Source: Paenibacillus sp. V4I7 (GTDB lineage: Bacteria; Bacillota; Bacilli; Paenibacillales; NBRC-103111). From it: DNA of 64,000 nt. A program made the position numbers and the translations under genes. Below are positions 36,605 through 47,700 of the stretch, piece after piece; within the stretch, counting starts at the first letter, position 1; each line of letters opens with the position of its first letter. Location: positions 5,084,001 through 5,148,000 of the forward strand of contig NZ_JAUSZD010000002.1 of the NCBI RefSeq assembly GCF_030817275.1. The letters are read 5' to 3'. The notes beneath the pieces are model-generated. The model did not search any database, was not told where the DNA came from, and saw only the letters and a list, made by a program, of their open reading frames with translations.

Positions 36605-37516
36605 TTACTCTTTGACGCTTCCAAGGTTCATGCCGACGATAAAATACCTTTGCAGGAAAGGATACACGAATAGAATCGGAACCGCCGCCACAATCGTGAT
36701 CGCCGCACGTATGGAAGAAGGCGTAACCATGGCCTTCGTTTGATTTGTGTTTGCCCCAGCCATCAGACCGGGATCGTTGTTGGTGTTCACCGTTGATCCA
36801 AGCAGCTTCATCATTTCGTACTGAAGTGTACTCAGCTTCAATTCAGACGAAGCATACAGGAACGTATCGAACCAGGAATTCCAAGATCCAACCGCAATAA
36901 ACAAGGAAATGGTCGCTAGTACGGGCGTACACAATGGGAAGATAATCCTCAAAAATATGGTGAAATCACCGGCTCCGTCCATTTTCGCAGACTCAACCAA
37001 GCCTGATGGAAGCGTTCGAATATACGTCCGAATGACAATGAGATTAAACGCATTCACCATTCCTGGGAGCACATACACCCAGAAGTTATTCAAAAGTCCC
37101 AGGCTTTTGATCAGAAAGTAGTTAGGAATTAATCCCGCATTAAAATACATCGTCAACACAAAAATTAAACCGATTATTTTGCGGAAAATATATTGGGGCT
37201 GCGCCAGTGTGTAGGCAAGCATGGTTGTAAGAACCACACCTAATACGGTAGTTGTGATGGTACGAGCCACAGATATCCATGCCGCATGGTAAATCGTACC
37301 GGAAAGGAAAATTGCCTTATAATTTTGCAGCGACCATGTACGTGGCCATAAGTAGATGCCTCCACGAAGCGCATCATTGCCCTCATTGAATGAAATCGTT
37401 AAAGTGTGAAGGAAAGGATAAAGCGTCACTATAGAAAGAACGAGCATGAAGATGCCGTTAATCGTATGGAACAGAATCGGCTCCATCCGAATTCTGCGCG
37501 CAGTCATTGTTCCCAT
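36605..37516 (-). CDS. ABC sugar permease, LplC/YtcP type (module 2)
   Basis: 303 residues, ATG at 37516 after AAAGGAGAG. Six membrane segments, YPFLHTLTISFNEG after the first, EAA loop at GLVESAKMDGAGDFTIFLR with IFPLCTPVLAT, and the class ending FIVGMNLGSVKE. Third gene of the importer operon, with a strong terminator 30 bp downstream. Confidence 0.93.
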   Translation of the reverse strand: MGTMTARRIRMEPILFHTINGIFMLVLSIVTLYPFLHTLTISFNEGNDALRGGIYLWPRTWSLQNYKAIFLSGTIYHAAWISVARTITTTVLGVVLTTMLAYTLAQPQYIFRKIIGLIFVLTMYFNAGLIPNYFLIKSLGLLNNFWVYVLPGMVNAFNLIVIRTYIRTLPSGLVESAKMDGAGDFTIFLRIIFPLCTPVLATISLFIAVGSWNSWFDTFLYASSELKLSTLQYEMMKLLGSTVNTNNDPGLMAGANTNQTKAMVTPSSIRAAITIVAAVPILFVYPFLQRYFIVGMNLGSVKE

Positions 37517-37529
37517 CGTTATCTCTCCT

Positions 37530-38504
37530 TTATATCAACCGCTCTTCACCAAGGCGCTTGGCGGTAGAATTTGCAATTAGAATAAGGATTATGCTTACAA
37601 CTGTTTTGAAAATACCTGCCGCAGTTGCCATCGAATAGTTGCCTAGAGCAATCCCGTATTTTAGAACGAAAATATCAATCGTTTGCGACCAGTCGACGAT
37701 CAACCCGTTGCCGAGCAGGTATTGAATCTCAAAGCCTGCATCTAGGATGTGCCCAACGTTCATGATTAATAGAATAATAAAAGTCGACTTGATCCCGGGC
37801 AGTGTGACATACAGGATCTTCTGGTAACGGTTTGCACCGTCGATTCCGGCAGACTCATACAGCGACGGATCAATCGAGGTGATAGCTGCAAGGTAAATGA
37901 TGGTATTCCAACCCACCTCTTTCCATACATTAGACAAGCCCACAATCCCCCAAAAATACTTACCTTGACTAAGCCACATCACAGGTTCCTTAATGAGGTG
38001 CAGCTTCATCAACAACTGATTAATGATACCATCGTCGATTGATAGCGAAGTCGCTACAATACCCGCAGCAATGATCCATGACAGAAAATGAGGCAGATAA
38101 GAAATCGTTTGGATGGACCGTTTCCAGAAGCGAACTTTAATTTCATTCAGTAAAAGAGCTAAAATAATGGCTGTTGCAAAGCTAAGAACCAAATTGATCA
38201 TACTCATGGCAAGCGTGTTGCGAAGCACTGTCAAGAACGTATCATCTTGAAAGAGAAATTTAAAATGCTTCAACCCCACCCACTGCTGTTTGGAAAATTT
38301 CAAAGCCGGACGATAATTCTGGAACGCCATCAACCAGCCCCAAATTGGTACATAATTGAAAATCAGAATATAAATTACGATGGGAAACGACATCAGAATC
38401 AACTGTTTCTGGTTTTTTATCGTCTTCCAACTTAAACCGACGCCGATTTCCGGATCAATTTTTTGCTTTTTCTTTGATTTGTTGGACAGTATGGTCTCGG
38501 CCAT
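37530..38504 (-). CDS. ABC sugar permease, LplB type (module 2)
   Basis: 324 residues from the ATG at 38504, eight bases after AGGAGG; an ATG two codons upstream is too close to the Shine-Dalgarno. LplB hallmarks YVPIWGWLMAFQNYRPALK and SYLPHFLSWIIAAGI, EAA loop SLYESAGIDGANRYQKIL with VTLPGIKSTF. Its stop is 13 bp from the next permease. Confidence 0.93.
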   Translation of the reverse strand: MAETILSNKSKKKQKIDPEIGVGLSWKTIKNQKQLILMSFPIVIYILIFNYVPIWGWLMAFQNYRPALKFSKQQWVGLKHFKFLFQDDTFLTVLRNTLAMSMINLVLSFATAIILALLLNEIKVRFWKRSIQTISYLPHFLSWIIAAGIVATSLSIDDGIINQLLMKLHLIKEPVMWLSQGKYFWGIVGLSNVWKEVGWNTIIYLAAITSIDPSLYESAGIDGANRYQKILYVTLPGIKSTFIILLIMNVGHILDAGFEIQYLLGNGLIVDWSQTIDIFVLKYGIALGNYSMATAAGIFKTVVSIILILIANSTAKRLGEERLI

Positions 38505-38575
38505 CGACATTTCCTCCTAGGAAGTAAAGCGGAGAAGACCAGAGTCTCCCCCACTCCACGACATGTTCTATCTCC

Positions 38576-40252
38576 TTATTTACTGCTCCAATTCTTAATA
38601 CGCCAGTTAATTTGTTCATTGATACGATCTTCGTAGGCTTTGAAATTGCTTTTGGAAATCTGATCCACATATTCCTTCCATACACCTTCAAAGTCATCCG
38701 GTTTGGCCATAATAGCTTTCGGCAAATATTTTATGGCAAGGTCGGTCAGCTTCGTATTGGCCACTTTGGCTGGTGAACCATCCACCAGATCAATGCTCCA
38801 CGCTGGGTAGTATACGGGATTTTCCACAGGTGATTTGAAGAACTCTGCCCATGTCTTATGGTTGTATGCCTTCAGCACTTCCTGATCCAGCGGCTTCAAG
38901 CTGTCGAAGAATTCCTGTGGCTGTGATCCCGGATCTGTTGCATTTCCGTCACTATACGACCCTTGCATCTTAGGCAGGCCACCCAAGAACGCTTCCGCTT
39001 TATTCGCTAGCTTCCATGTATTATCGTCTGCTTTCGCGCGCTGTTCAGGCGTACGGTAGAACGTACCATCCTTCACCTCATAATCCTCGCCTTGAATACC
39101 CCATTGGAGTATCTTCTGCCAATCTTCGGTCATTAGTGAGTCAAGGAATTTGATGATTTGAACCGGATCCTTGGCTTTCGTCGAAATCCCGAATCCGCGG
39201 TTGATGTTCAAAACTGGACGGTCACGGTAGTGCTCTTTGGCGCCTGGATATAAGAGCGGGAACCCTACGTATGTGCTGCCGAATTTACCTTGTGATATCA
39301 AAGATCTTTCTCCATCGCCAAAGTTCCAGTGTTGGTCGAACATCCCAATGACGCGGCCACTGGCAATTTTAGCTAAGTACTGATCGTAGTTCTGTACCAG
39401 AGCTTCCCTATCCATCAAGCCTTGCGCATTGATCTCATTCAGCTTCTTGTAATATGTCTTGGCAATATCCTTGTCCGCAAAAATTTGCGCTTTCCCGTTT
39501 TCGACGATAACACCACCGTCATTTGGGTAACCAGCTAAATGCTCTGGCGGATTAAGCAGCGGGAAGTTTCTCCAGTCAAAGCTCAACGTCTCGAACCCGA
39601 TCATATCTGGATGTTTCGCTTTGTATTTCGCAATGATATCGAAATAATCGTCCAACGTTTTAGGAGTTGGATAACCCATTTCCTTCAGGACATCCTTTTG
39701 CAGGTAAAAGCCTGGACCTTCATACCCAGTATCGTTAACTTGACCACTGAACACACCGTAAGCCGGCAGAACATAAAGGTGACCGCTTGCAGGATCCTTG
39801 GCCTGATTCAACACGGAGGCATAGTGCTTCTTCAGATTCGGTGCGTGCTTGTCAATCAGGTCCTCGAGGGGAATAAAAGCACCGGCCGCAATAGTTTTAT
39901 CATCCCCGGTCATAATATCCGCATAATCACCGCCGGCAATCATAACGCCTAGCTTCTGCTGCAGGTCACCGACCAGAAACTCCATTTTTAGGCTAACGCC
40001 AGTTTTATCTTTAATCATCTTGTAGATCTTGTTGTCAGGAGTCGGCTGTTGACCAGGGCCACCAATGAACACAGATAAGGTAACTGGCTTGATCGCGTCG
40101 TTTTTCGTTGCTGCCGTCTGACTACCGCTAGGTGATGCGGAGCTATTCGCAGCATCACCATCCTTCGAGTCGCTGCAGGCTGATAGTGTCAGTGCTAGTG
40201 CCAGAACGGGAACCAATGCAGCTAAAGCGTGTCGTTTTACTTGTTTAACCAT
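38576..40252 (-). CDS. Sugar ABC importer solute-binding lipoprotein (module 2)
   Basis: 558 residues, ATG at 40252 after GGGAGG. Lipobox LTLSAC puts the lipidated Cys near residue 26, followed by a Ser/Ala-rich linker. LplA-type binding domain with VSLKMEFLVGDLQQKLG and a C-terminal half rich in aromatic residues. First gene of importer operon 2. Upstream is a recognisable promoter overlapped by a cre-like box. Distantly related to binding proteins 1 and 3, so the ligand probably differs; it is not identifiable here. Confidence 0.92.
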   Translation of the reverse strand: MVKQVKRHALAALVPVLALALTLSACSDSKDGDAANSSASPSGSQTAATKNDAIKPVTLSVFIGGPGQQPTPDNKIYKMIKDKTGVSLKMEFLVGDLQQKLGVMIAGGDYADIMTGDDKTIAAGAFIPLEDLIDKHAPNLKKHYASVLNQAKDPASGHLYVLPAYGVFSGQVNDTGYEGPGFYLQKDVLKEMGYPTPKTLDDYFDIIAKYKAKHPDMIGFETLSFDWRNFPLLNPPEHLAGYPNDGGVIVENGKAQIFADKDIAKTYYKKLNEINAQGLMDREALVQNYDQYLAKIASGRVIGMFDQHWNFGDGERSLISQGKFGSTYVGFPLLYPGAKEHYRDRPVLNINRGFGISTKAKDPVQIIKFLDSLMTEDWQKILQWGIQGEDYEVKDGTFYRTPEQRAKADDNTWKLANKAEAFLGGLPKMQGSYSDGNATDPGSQPQEFFDSLKPLDQEVLKAYNHKTWAEFFKSPVENPVYYPAWSIDLVDGSPAKVANTKLTDLAIKYLPKAIMAKPDDFEGVWKEYVDQISKSNFKAYEDRINEQINWRIKNWSSK

Positions 40253-40330
40253 TTTTCTAATCCTCCCTTATTGTCTCCATGAAGATGCATAATCGTATAG
40301 GTCAATCATTTATTTGCTTACACTATATTT

Positions 40331-40358
40331 ATTATACCTTTTAAGAATGCGCTTACAA
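40331..40358 (-). promoter_or_regulatory. Promoter of importer 2 with overlapping cre-like box
   Basis: On the minus strand TTGTAA (40353-40358) and TATAAT (40331-40336) are 16 bp apart. TGTAAGCGCATTCT at 40344-40357 covers the -35 region and has two mismatches to the cre consensus. Confidence 0.6.
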
Positions 40359-40435
40359 TTCACAAAATAAAGGTCTTACCCCTACGAATTACAGTCATGT
40401 AATCTAATGATCGACTAAATAGGGCTTGCTGAACA

Positions 40436-40600
40436 AATCTAAATGGCTACGCTTAAACCCGAAAAAACTGTTCTAAGCACTTCGAAAATGAAGACAAAAA
40501 GAACTCTAAGCATGCGCTCTAAATTCATAACGAATAGTTGCAAGGCAATGACTGTTTCACTTGTTTCACGCAGGCGTGTTTGAATAAGACCAAGCCCATA
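40436..40600 (-). mobile_element. C-terminal remnant of a DDE transposase
   Basis: The reading TRLRETSETVIALQLFVMNL then ERMLRVLFVF and a stop looks like the conserved end of an IS1182/IS5-like transposase. Just after the stop GATTTGTTCAGCAAGCCCTA could be the element's terminal sequence. The rest is missing and it runs directly into the IS66 piece. Confidence 0.5.
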
Positions 40601-40930
40601 TGGCGGAATAGCCTTGAGCATCCGTGAACACACGGCGCGCATGCGCCCAGCAACCGACAAGTGTTACGATAGTCACTTTGTTGTAGCCGGGGCACTCGTC
40701 TACTTGCAGGTAGCCCTTGAATCCCGCAAGGAAATTACGCGGATGCTCCCCGCCTCGCGAGGGGCGGTATTCGTAGAGGACGATCGGTATGTCCCTGTGG
40801 CCTGTACGGTAAAGCCACATGTAGGACTGCGACTCGGCGGACTTGCCGGGTTCGCGTAATACTTGTAGCGTCGTTTCATCCGCATGTACAATATCCTTCT
40901 CCAGCAGATGCGCCCGCATCCGGTCGGGGT
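40601..40930 (-). mobile_element. IS66 transposase (TnpC) fragment
   Basis: About 100 residues match the IS66 catalytic region: HADETTLQVLREPGKSA (a catalytic Asp), YMWLYRTG, LYEYRPSRGGEHPRNFLAGF, GYLQVDECPGYNK (second Asp) and VGCWAHARR. N- and C-terminal parts and both ends are absent, so it is immobile. Confidence 0.8.
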
Positions 40931-40975
40931 CAAATCCCGGTTGGAGTTTGATGTGCGTGGGTCTGACGTGAAGGA

Positions 40976-41429
40976 TTAGAGGTGGTGCCGAGGTGAATGC
41001 GAGCCTGTCATTCGTGGAAAGTGGATTTCGACCCTTCGGACGGGACTCGGTCCATAGCTTCCGTTTTCTAAGCTTTCACGAATGGTTTCCCAATTCTGTA
41101 GAATGTGGTCTCGTAACTTATGTACGGACATCCCATCTACACCGTGGCTTCCTTTATTCGTTTCAACACGTTTAAGTGCTGACAGCAGATTTTCTCGTGA
41201 CAATATCGATTTCATCATTCTTCGATACACTCCTTGCGTAAATTGTTCTTCAGCCTCATCCAACGAATGCTAGCCTCATATGTGATTCGTGTTCCTCAGA
41301 CCGGAGATTTGCCGCCGACTTCCTTCAGATTCGACCTCACGGTCGACACCCTTGTCTTGAGCTAATGGTTACTACTGCCTTCACCATTCGGGATTTACAC
41401 CCTATAGATAGCGCCCATGCTGGGCGCTC
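40976..41429 (-). mobile_element. Truncated group II intron (class C-like) with reverse-transcriptase N-terminus
   Basis: The 5' RNA part begins GAGCGCCCAGCATGGGCG at 41429 (canonical GTGCG, second base changed) and includes GTGTAAATCCCGAATGGTGA. The maturase/RT reading starts near 41218 with MMKSILSRENLLSALKRVE, then GSHGVDGM and SPVRRVEI, and breaks off after about 75 residues. RT core, maturase and domains V-VI are gone, and the 5' RNA is shorter than usual, so it is also internally deleted. Confidence 0.78.
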
Positions 41430-41434
41430 AGTGC

Positions 41435-41470
41435 AAGAAACCAGCAAACCCTTATGTTTGCTGGTTTCTT
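41435..41470 (-). terminator. 15-bp terminator hairpin at the intron insertion site
   Basis: A perfect 15-bp stem (AAGAAACCAGCAAAC and complement) with a 6-nt loop. On the minus strand it is followed by GCACT and then the intron. It is homologous to 25240-25275. Confidence 0.7.
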
Positions 41471-41489
41471 TATGAAATATAAAAGACAA

Positions 41490-41690
41490 ATAAAGTTCTG
41501 AGTTCGCCCTCGATCCCAAGCTCAAACAGGTCATGATTTTCTTTGCTGCTGAAGAGCCAATCAATGAACTTCATCGTCCGGTCCGCGTTCTTCGAGCTTG
41601 CCGGAATAACCACGCTATTATTGGCACGGAACGCCGCTGACAACGGCTCTTTATTGTTATACTTTCTCCATTCCGCCCTCCTCTAAATTG
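41490..41690 (-). pseudogene. Internal fragment of a sugar-binding lipoprotein gene
   Basis: About 55 residues (RKYNNKEPLSAAFRANNSVV, then SSKNADRTMKFIDWLFSS, KENHDLFELGIEGE) match the C-terminal half of LplA-type binding proteins, where a run of residues about one domain's surplus cells precedes a GIEG turn. An in-frame stop lies just upstream at about 41690. Both ends of the gene are missing. It is the relic of a further importer. Confidence 0.75.
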
Positions 41691-41752
41691 TTATTATTAT
41701 GATAGAGTGAAAAAAAGTCTTTTCAACTGTTTGATCAATTTCCATTTTTTAA

Positions 41753-44700
41753 CTAGATAATCGTTTGAGCCCACCGGATCAGGATGTCCGCTTGTTCCTT
41801 CGTGAAATATTTACCGGTTTGATCCGTTACTTGCTTAATATAGTCGGCCATCATACTCTTGGCCGCAGTTATTTTGCCGTTGTTGGCCGCAGCTTTTGCC
41901 TGATCCAGCTTTTGATTATACGATATAGCGACTGTTTGCCATTCTTTGGCGCCCGTTTGCTGGAGGAAAGCGTTCGTCACGGTTTTCAAGCTGTCAAACG
42001 TTGCCTTCACCGTAAACGTGTGGGTAACAGTTGTTTGAAGGCCTGCCATATCTTGCACAGTAACCGTCGCCGAATTCTGACCGGCTTTTAGGGTATACGC
42101 TTTGACCTGAAGCAGCGGTTGATTGCACGGTGTACCATATACGCTCGAGGTGACATCGGTCGCGCTGCATGTCAGGGTGACCATCTGGTCGATCGTGTAC
42201 GACGCTTCACCAACGATATTCACCTGAGGCGCCGTTATATCGATTTTAACTTCAAGCGATTTCGCCTCTCCTTTTTGTACGGGACGATACAGAATCTTGT
42301 TCACCCCTTCTTGGTTCAGGGCAACGGGGGCCTCATAGACGGTCCAGTTGGTTCCGTCATCCAGACTGTACTGAACATTCCCATAGGTCGACAACGTCAC
42401 TGTAACAGGTGTCGTATACCATCCGTTTCGGCCGTTTGGTACGGAAGGCTCTAGTGATGCCGTGATCGTGAACACTAATCCTTCCAGCGATTCCTGCAGC
42501 TTCGCAGCTGCAGCATCAATCTCGGCCTGTGTTGCATTGGCGTTCGCGGATACAAGCTTCGCTTCCGATACTGCTGCCTCCAAGGCCGCAACACTTTCCT
42601 CAGTATATTGATCGACGATAATAGCCGATGCTTCTGCCAGCAAGACAGGAAGTAGAGTGTTGTCTATCCACTTCTTCGCTGTATTGTCCATTGCAGACTT
42701 GATCTCTTCCGCACCCAAGACGTAATTGTAGACACGGAATTCGTCGATCATGCCGTTATACAAGGGGTCGGGCCACTGGCTTTTGCCGATGTAATTGACT
42801 TTCGGCTTGAAATCACTCGGCTTGATTGTGAAATTGCTCGCAGTCGCTTTCTGCACACCGTTGACATACAGCTTCGCCGTACCGCTGCCCAGCGTCACCG
42901 CCACATGGACCCATTGATTAGCGGGCAACTGTGAGGTTTGTACCATTTGTTCTCCGCCGCCATTCTTGATTGCGAAACGCAGCGTATTGTTGCCCGACCT
43001 CGGCGTAAGGAACAAATATTGGTTCCTATCGTTGCCAAAGTCGAAGATTCGCTGCCATTGGTTTCCGCCCTTCCAGTTCACCCAGGTTGCCACAGTGATG
43101 GCATCGGAAGTGGACAAAGCATGCGACGAGGGCAGGGAGACGTAGTCGTCTGTGCCGTTCAGATTAATCGCCTGACCGATCTTTCCTTCGGTATAAACCG
43201 GTGCCCCTTCAACAATTCCGTGAGATGATCCAAATAAGTTGTTTGTGTTTCCTTCGAACGAATAGAGCGAAGAAGGAACATGGTCAAGTAACATTTCTGC
43301 CTGGTCAAGTTCTGCAGCAAGCTGCGCCTTGTTGGCATCTGGTTTTACTATTTCTGCTGTAATCCGTTTAACTTCCTTCATGTATAGGTAGTAGCTGCCT
43401 TTCGTGTAGTCTTCAGGCTGATGTATATTAAGATTCACCTTGAGGTCTACCGTTTGGCTGACTGCAAATCTTCCGTTGCTGACCGTAAAGGTTACGAGAT
43501 AATTTCCGTAATCCGCTTGGCCCGGCGTCCAACTGAATACACCTGCCGATGCATCGAATAACGCTCCAGCCGGTAATTCACCGACGCTGTAAACAAGTTC
43601 TTCACCCGTCGGATCAGATGCTGGCACCTGATAGGTGAACAGCTTCTTCGCCGTCAATTCCACCATCGTATCAGGTGCGATAATCGGCTGCCCTTTAACC
43701 GTAATCTTAATCGTTTGGGAAGAAGCCAACTCACCGGATGTCACGGTAAAGGTTACGGAATGTACGCCGCTCTGTTCTTTGCTTGGCGTCCAGTTGAAGG
43801 TTTGAGTGTCCGCATTGAAGGAAGCTCCTGCAGGAAGACCTTCGACCCCATATACGACCTGGGTAGTTGAGTTCGTTGCGCGAACCTTGAAAGTTAGATT
43901 ACTTTCCGCAACGACCGTTTTATTCCCAATCGCAGCTAGCACAGGCATTCCCGGAACATATTCCAGTCCTTCCAAAGCGGTGAGCAGATTGGCCGAAGCC
44001 GCATCGACTTCTTCCTGGTTTGCATTGACATTGCCTTCTGTCGACGTTGCTGCAGGCACCGCCTGCTCGACAGGCTGCAAGCTTTCAGCCGTATAGATGT
44101 TAGCATCGATAGCTGCAGACGCTTCACCCAGCAGGTGTGTAAGGAGCGTTTTGTCAATGCCTCGCTCAAGGAACTCTACCTCTGTAAAGTTAACGAAGCC
44201 GCTATGATCATCATAGATTCGGATGTAACGGTATGGCGTCGGATCTGGATTAATGCCAGAATACCATTTGAATTCCATCACGCCTGTAATCTTGTGCAGA
44301 TTGGTCCAATTCACGCCATCATTGGAACCTTTAAAGACCGTGTTGTTGGCACGATTGAGCAGCGTAGCGCTGCCCTCCCTCGGGAGATAACGGAACGTAT
44401 CAATCGCTTTTTCATTGCCTGCACCAAAGTCTACATCCACCCAGCTGACCGCCGACCTGGTGTGGGTAATGTTGGTCAGTATTCCGTCAAAAATAAACCA
44501 TCCATTTTGCGCCTCGGATATATTGTCGTTATTCCAGCCTTTCTCGGAGGCTCTCACCATCGAAGGCTCGACCTGAACTTTTTGCAAATTCACTCTGAAC
44601 GAGACAAGCAATTCATAGGCAGCATAGATTTCATTAATCAGCGCTGCCTCGTCAGCTTCAGGCTGTGCCATTGCTTCATTGATGCGATCCAGTTCCTTAT

Positions 44701-47700
44701 GGAATAGGTAAAAACTGGCCTTTGTATAGTCTGCAGCCGGCAAGCTTTGTGCACCCTGCATAACAATCGCGAACGAATCCGCAGTGATAGAAGTTACTGC
44801 AGAGAACGGTTGTACGGACCCGTCTCCGTGAATAGGCAGAAGCTTGTAGTATACACTGCCATACCTTAGATTCGTTTCCTTATACGAAGTCGCTCTCGTC
44901 TCCGCGAGAACCAGCGTCCAGGGAGAACCGTCAACAAGCTCCCTTGTTCCCGGTTTGAATTCTGGATCGGTTAAGCTCATCGCTTCGTCCGTGGTACGAT
45001 ACACATTAAACCAGGAAGCTTGTTTCGGTTTATTCCAGTAAAGCGTCGCTTGGTCATTTACTTTCACCACGAACGGACTCAGCGCGCCTTGCGGCGTTTC
45101 CTTAACCGTCACTTCGCTAAACTGCGCCTGATCGCTTGCGGTGACTCCCGTATAGTACGCATAAGGCAGCAAGGTAGACATCTTTGTCACATACGTCCAA
45201 TTCGCCCCATCTCTGGATACGAATGCGTACACGGTCTGCGAATCATGATCCCGCATCAGTTTGACGTACGGATACTCTGCTGCGGTGTAGCCTTGAATTT
45301 TCGCATTCAGCGGGCTTGCGACCGGAATCGAAAATTGAGCGAACGAGACCCTCGTGCGGTTTTGCAGCACAAGGTCGCCGTTCTCGTTCGCACCGAAATA
45401 GATGTAGCGGGCTTTGTCCTTCGTGAGCCGGTCGCGCATCATAATGCCGCTCGCTTCTCCCGAAGCGCTGTCGATCTTCGCACTGACGGAGCTGCTGCCA
45501 GCAGCGACCCGGCTTACAAAATGCAGCGAATCGTTAATATCCCGCTTGTAAATATGGGAGTCGTCTCCTTGACCGAAGCCTGTCCCGTTGACAGCATCGA
45601 TCGATACGGAAGAACCGTCGATTACTGCGTTGCCTCCCGTGGTCCCGATGCGGTCGTCGCGCCATGCCTCATCGGTATTACCGGATATCGGCGCCGTCAA
45701 ATCCGCTTTCGCGCGCCACGAATCCCAGCCCGCTCCGTTCCCGTTGACGGCAGAAACTTTATAGTAATACACATTGCCGTTATGAACCGTTGTGTCTTTG
45801 TAGTAATTGCCGATTACTCCTTCAGCGATAATCTCATAGGGTCCGTCTTCCGCTTCCGAACGTTTAATCGTGTAGGATTGCCCGCCTGAAGTCGTTTTCC
45901 AGGTGATGCCGACATAACCGTTGCCTGCAAGCGCATGGACAAAGTCAACATGGAACGGCTTCGGAGCGAGTTCGAAATCCGACGTCAATTTCAGCACCAT
46001 TGCCGTTTTGGGCTGGACGGTTACTTTGCCGTTCACGACCGGCACATTCGTCCCCGTGACAAGATCGAGCACCTCGCTGCCCGCGAAGTCGGCCGGCAGT
46101 TCTACCTCGTATGTCATCTTGTTGCCGTACTCGTCGCGGGTCGTGTTGAAAATCATGAAATACTTGCCGTACCTTGACGTTGACAATTCCGGATAATTGT
46201 TGTAAGGATTGTCAAATTCAAAGTTGTCGCGGTTAATCGTTCCTACGCCCGGCTGATAAGAAGCTGGCACAGCTTCGCCTGCCAGCACTGGCGGCGCACC
46301 GGTCCAATTCAAGTTTTGCGCCGACCCGGAATGATAATCCCAGTCGATCTGAGGTGCCCGCAAGTAATAATCCTCATACCGGAATCGGTTATTCGTGGCG
46401 ATCTGGACGACATGATCGTAATTGTCTTTGATCACATGAAGGCGTCCGTTGCTTGCCATACCGCGATTGCGGAAATTTAGCTCGCCCATCATTCTAAAAT
46501 CGCCATCTTTTACCGATACGTACATATTGTCGATATCCATCCATGCAAACTGCTCATAGTCGTCCGGATTGATTTCGAGCGCGGCAATTTCTTCCGGTTT
46601 GTAAACGTCGAAATCCGTGTGCGGAAGAACAACCTCAGCCATCACATTTCCGTCAAATCGGCCATAATCGGCCCGGCCTTCCGTGATGTAATGGTAGGAT
46701 TCCTTGAGCCGAAAATTTACTCCGCTCATGCTTCCTCTATATCCGAAGTCTTTCACATGCAACAGCTGGCGATCCGCAAGCTGCTGCTGCACGAAACCGA
46801 CCGCTTCTCCCGCATATTGCCAGTACTTGTCCCACTCCGGACCGCTGTATCTTTGCTCGTTCCCGGCCATCGCCATTTCCAGGGATGCGAACTGCAAGCT
46901 CATTCCTCTGCCGGTTCTCGCACCGTATGCCATGAAGCCGGAAAAGCTTTGATTTCGCTCATCGGTCACTTGTTCCGCGCTCATGAATCTTTTACCGTCG
47001 CCATCCAATGACTGATAACGGACAAATCCGCGGGCGTGGATGGATGTAAGCGCCGCTTTCAGGATTTCGTCGTTAACCTCTTCGTCGCCGGCGTGGCCGA
47101 GCGTTTTATAGAAATAAACCAAAAGATAGTTGGCGGCCTCGCCGTAGTTGGCTACATAACCGTTTTCCCTTGTAAGTCCAGCCTCGGTTAAGCCGGTATA
47201 ATGCTTGCCGTAAGGCAGTCTTCTAACAACGTTGCCTTCCGCGTCCAGCTTGCTCTTGGCCAGCCCTTTGCCGACAATGTGGACGAAATCGTCCGTAAAG
47301 ACCGCGCTTCCATCATGTGCAAACAGGGAATGGTACAAATCCAATTCTTCGCCGCTCGGACCAACCAGCACCTCTTCGCCCAGGAATGGCTTGATCCCCA
47401 ATGTCTCAAGCAGGATTCGGTGACTGCGCTCCTTGCCTTCAAAGAATGGCGAGCCGATGATGCGCAACCCCTCGTGAGATTTCCACGCACCTTCGTACAT
47501 ATAAACGACCTGGTTATAAATATAAGAAAGCCGCGCTCGGGCAAAGTCGAAGTTTGCTTTCATCACCCGTTCCCACGCTTCGCGGCGTGTCAGCTCGCCG
47601 TCGTCCCAGTCTTTGCCCGCCAGAGAAAATTCCCCAGCAGTTGTTCCGGTCACGAACGGTTCATCCAGAAACGCATGAAACGCCGCTTCCCCATAAACGG

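Noticed and set aside
45020..45889. Plus-strand open frame of 289 codons
   Set aside because: Shadow of the giant secreted protein gene; no initiation signals.
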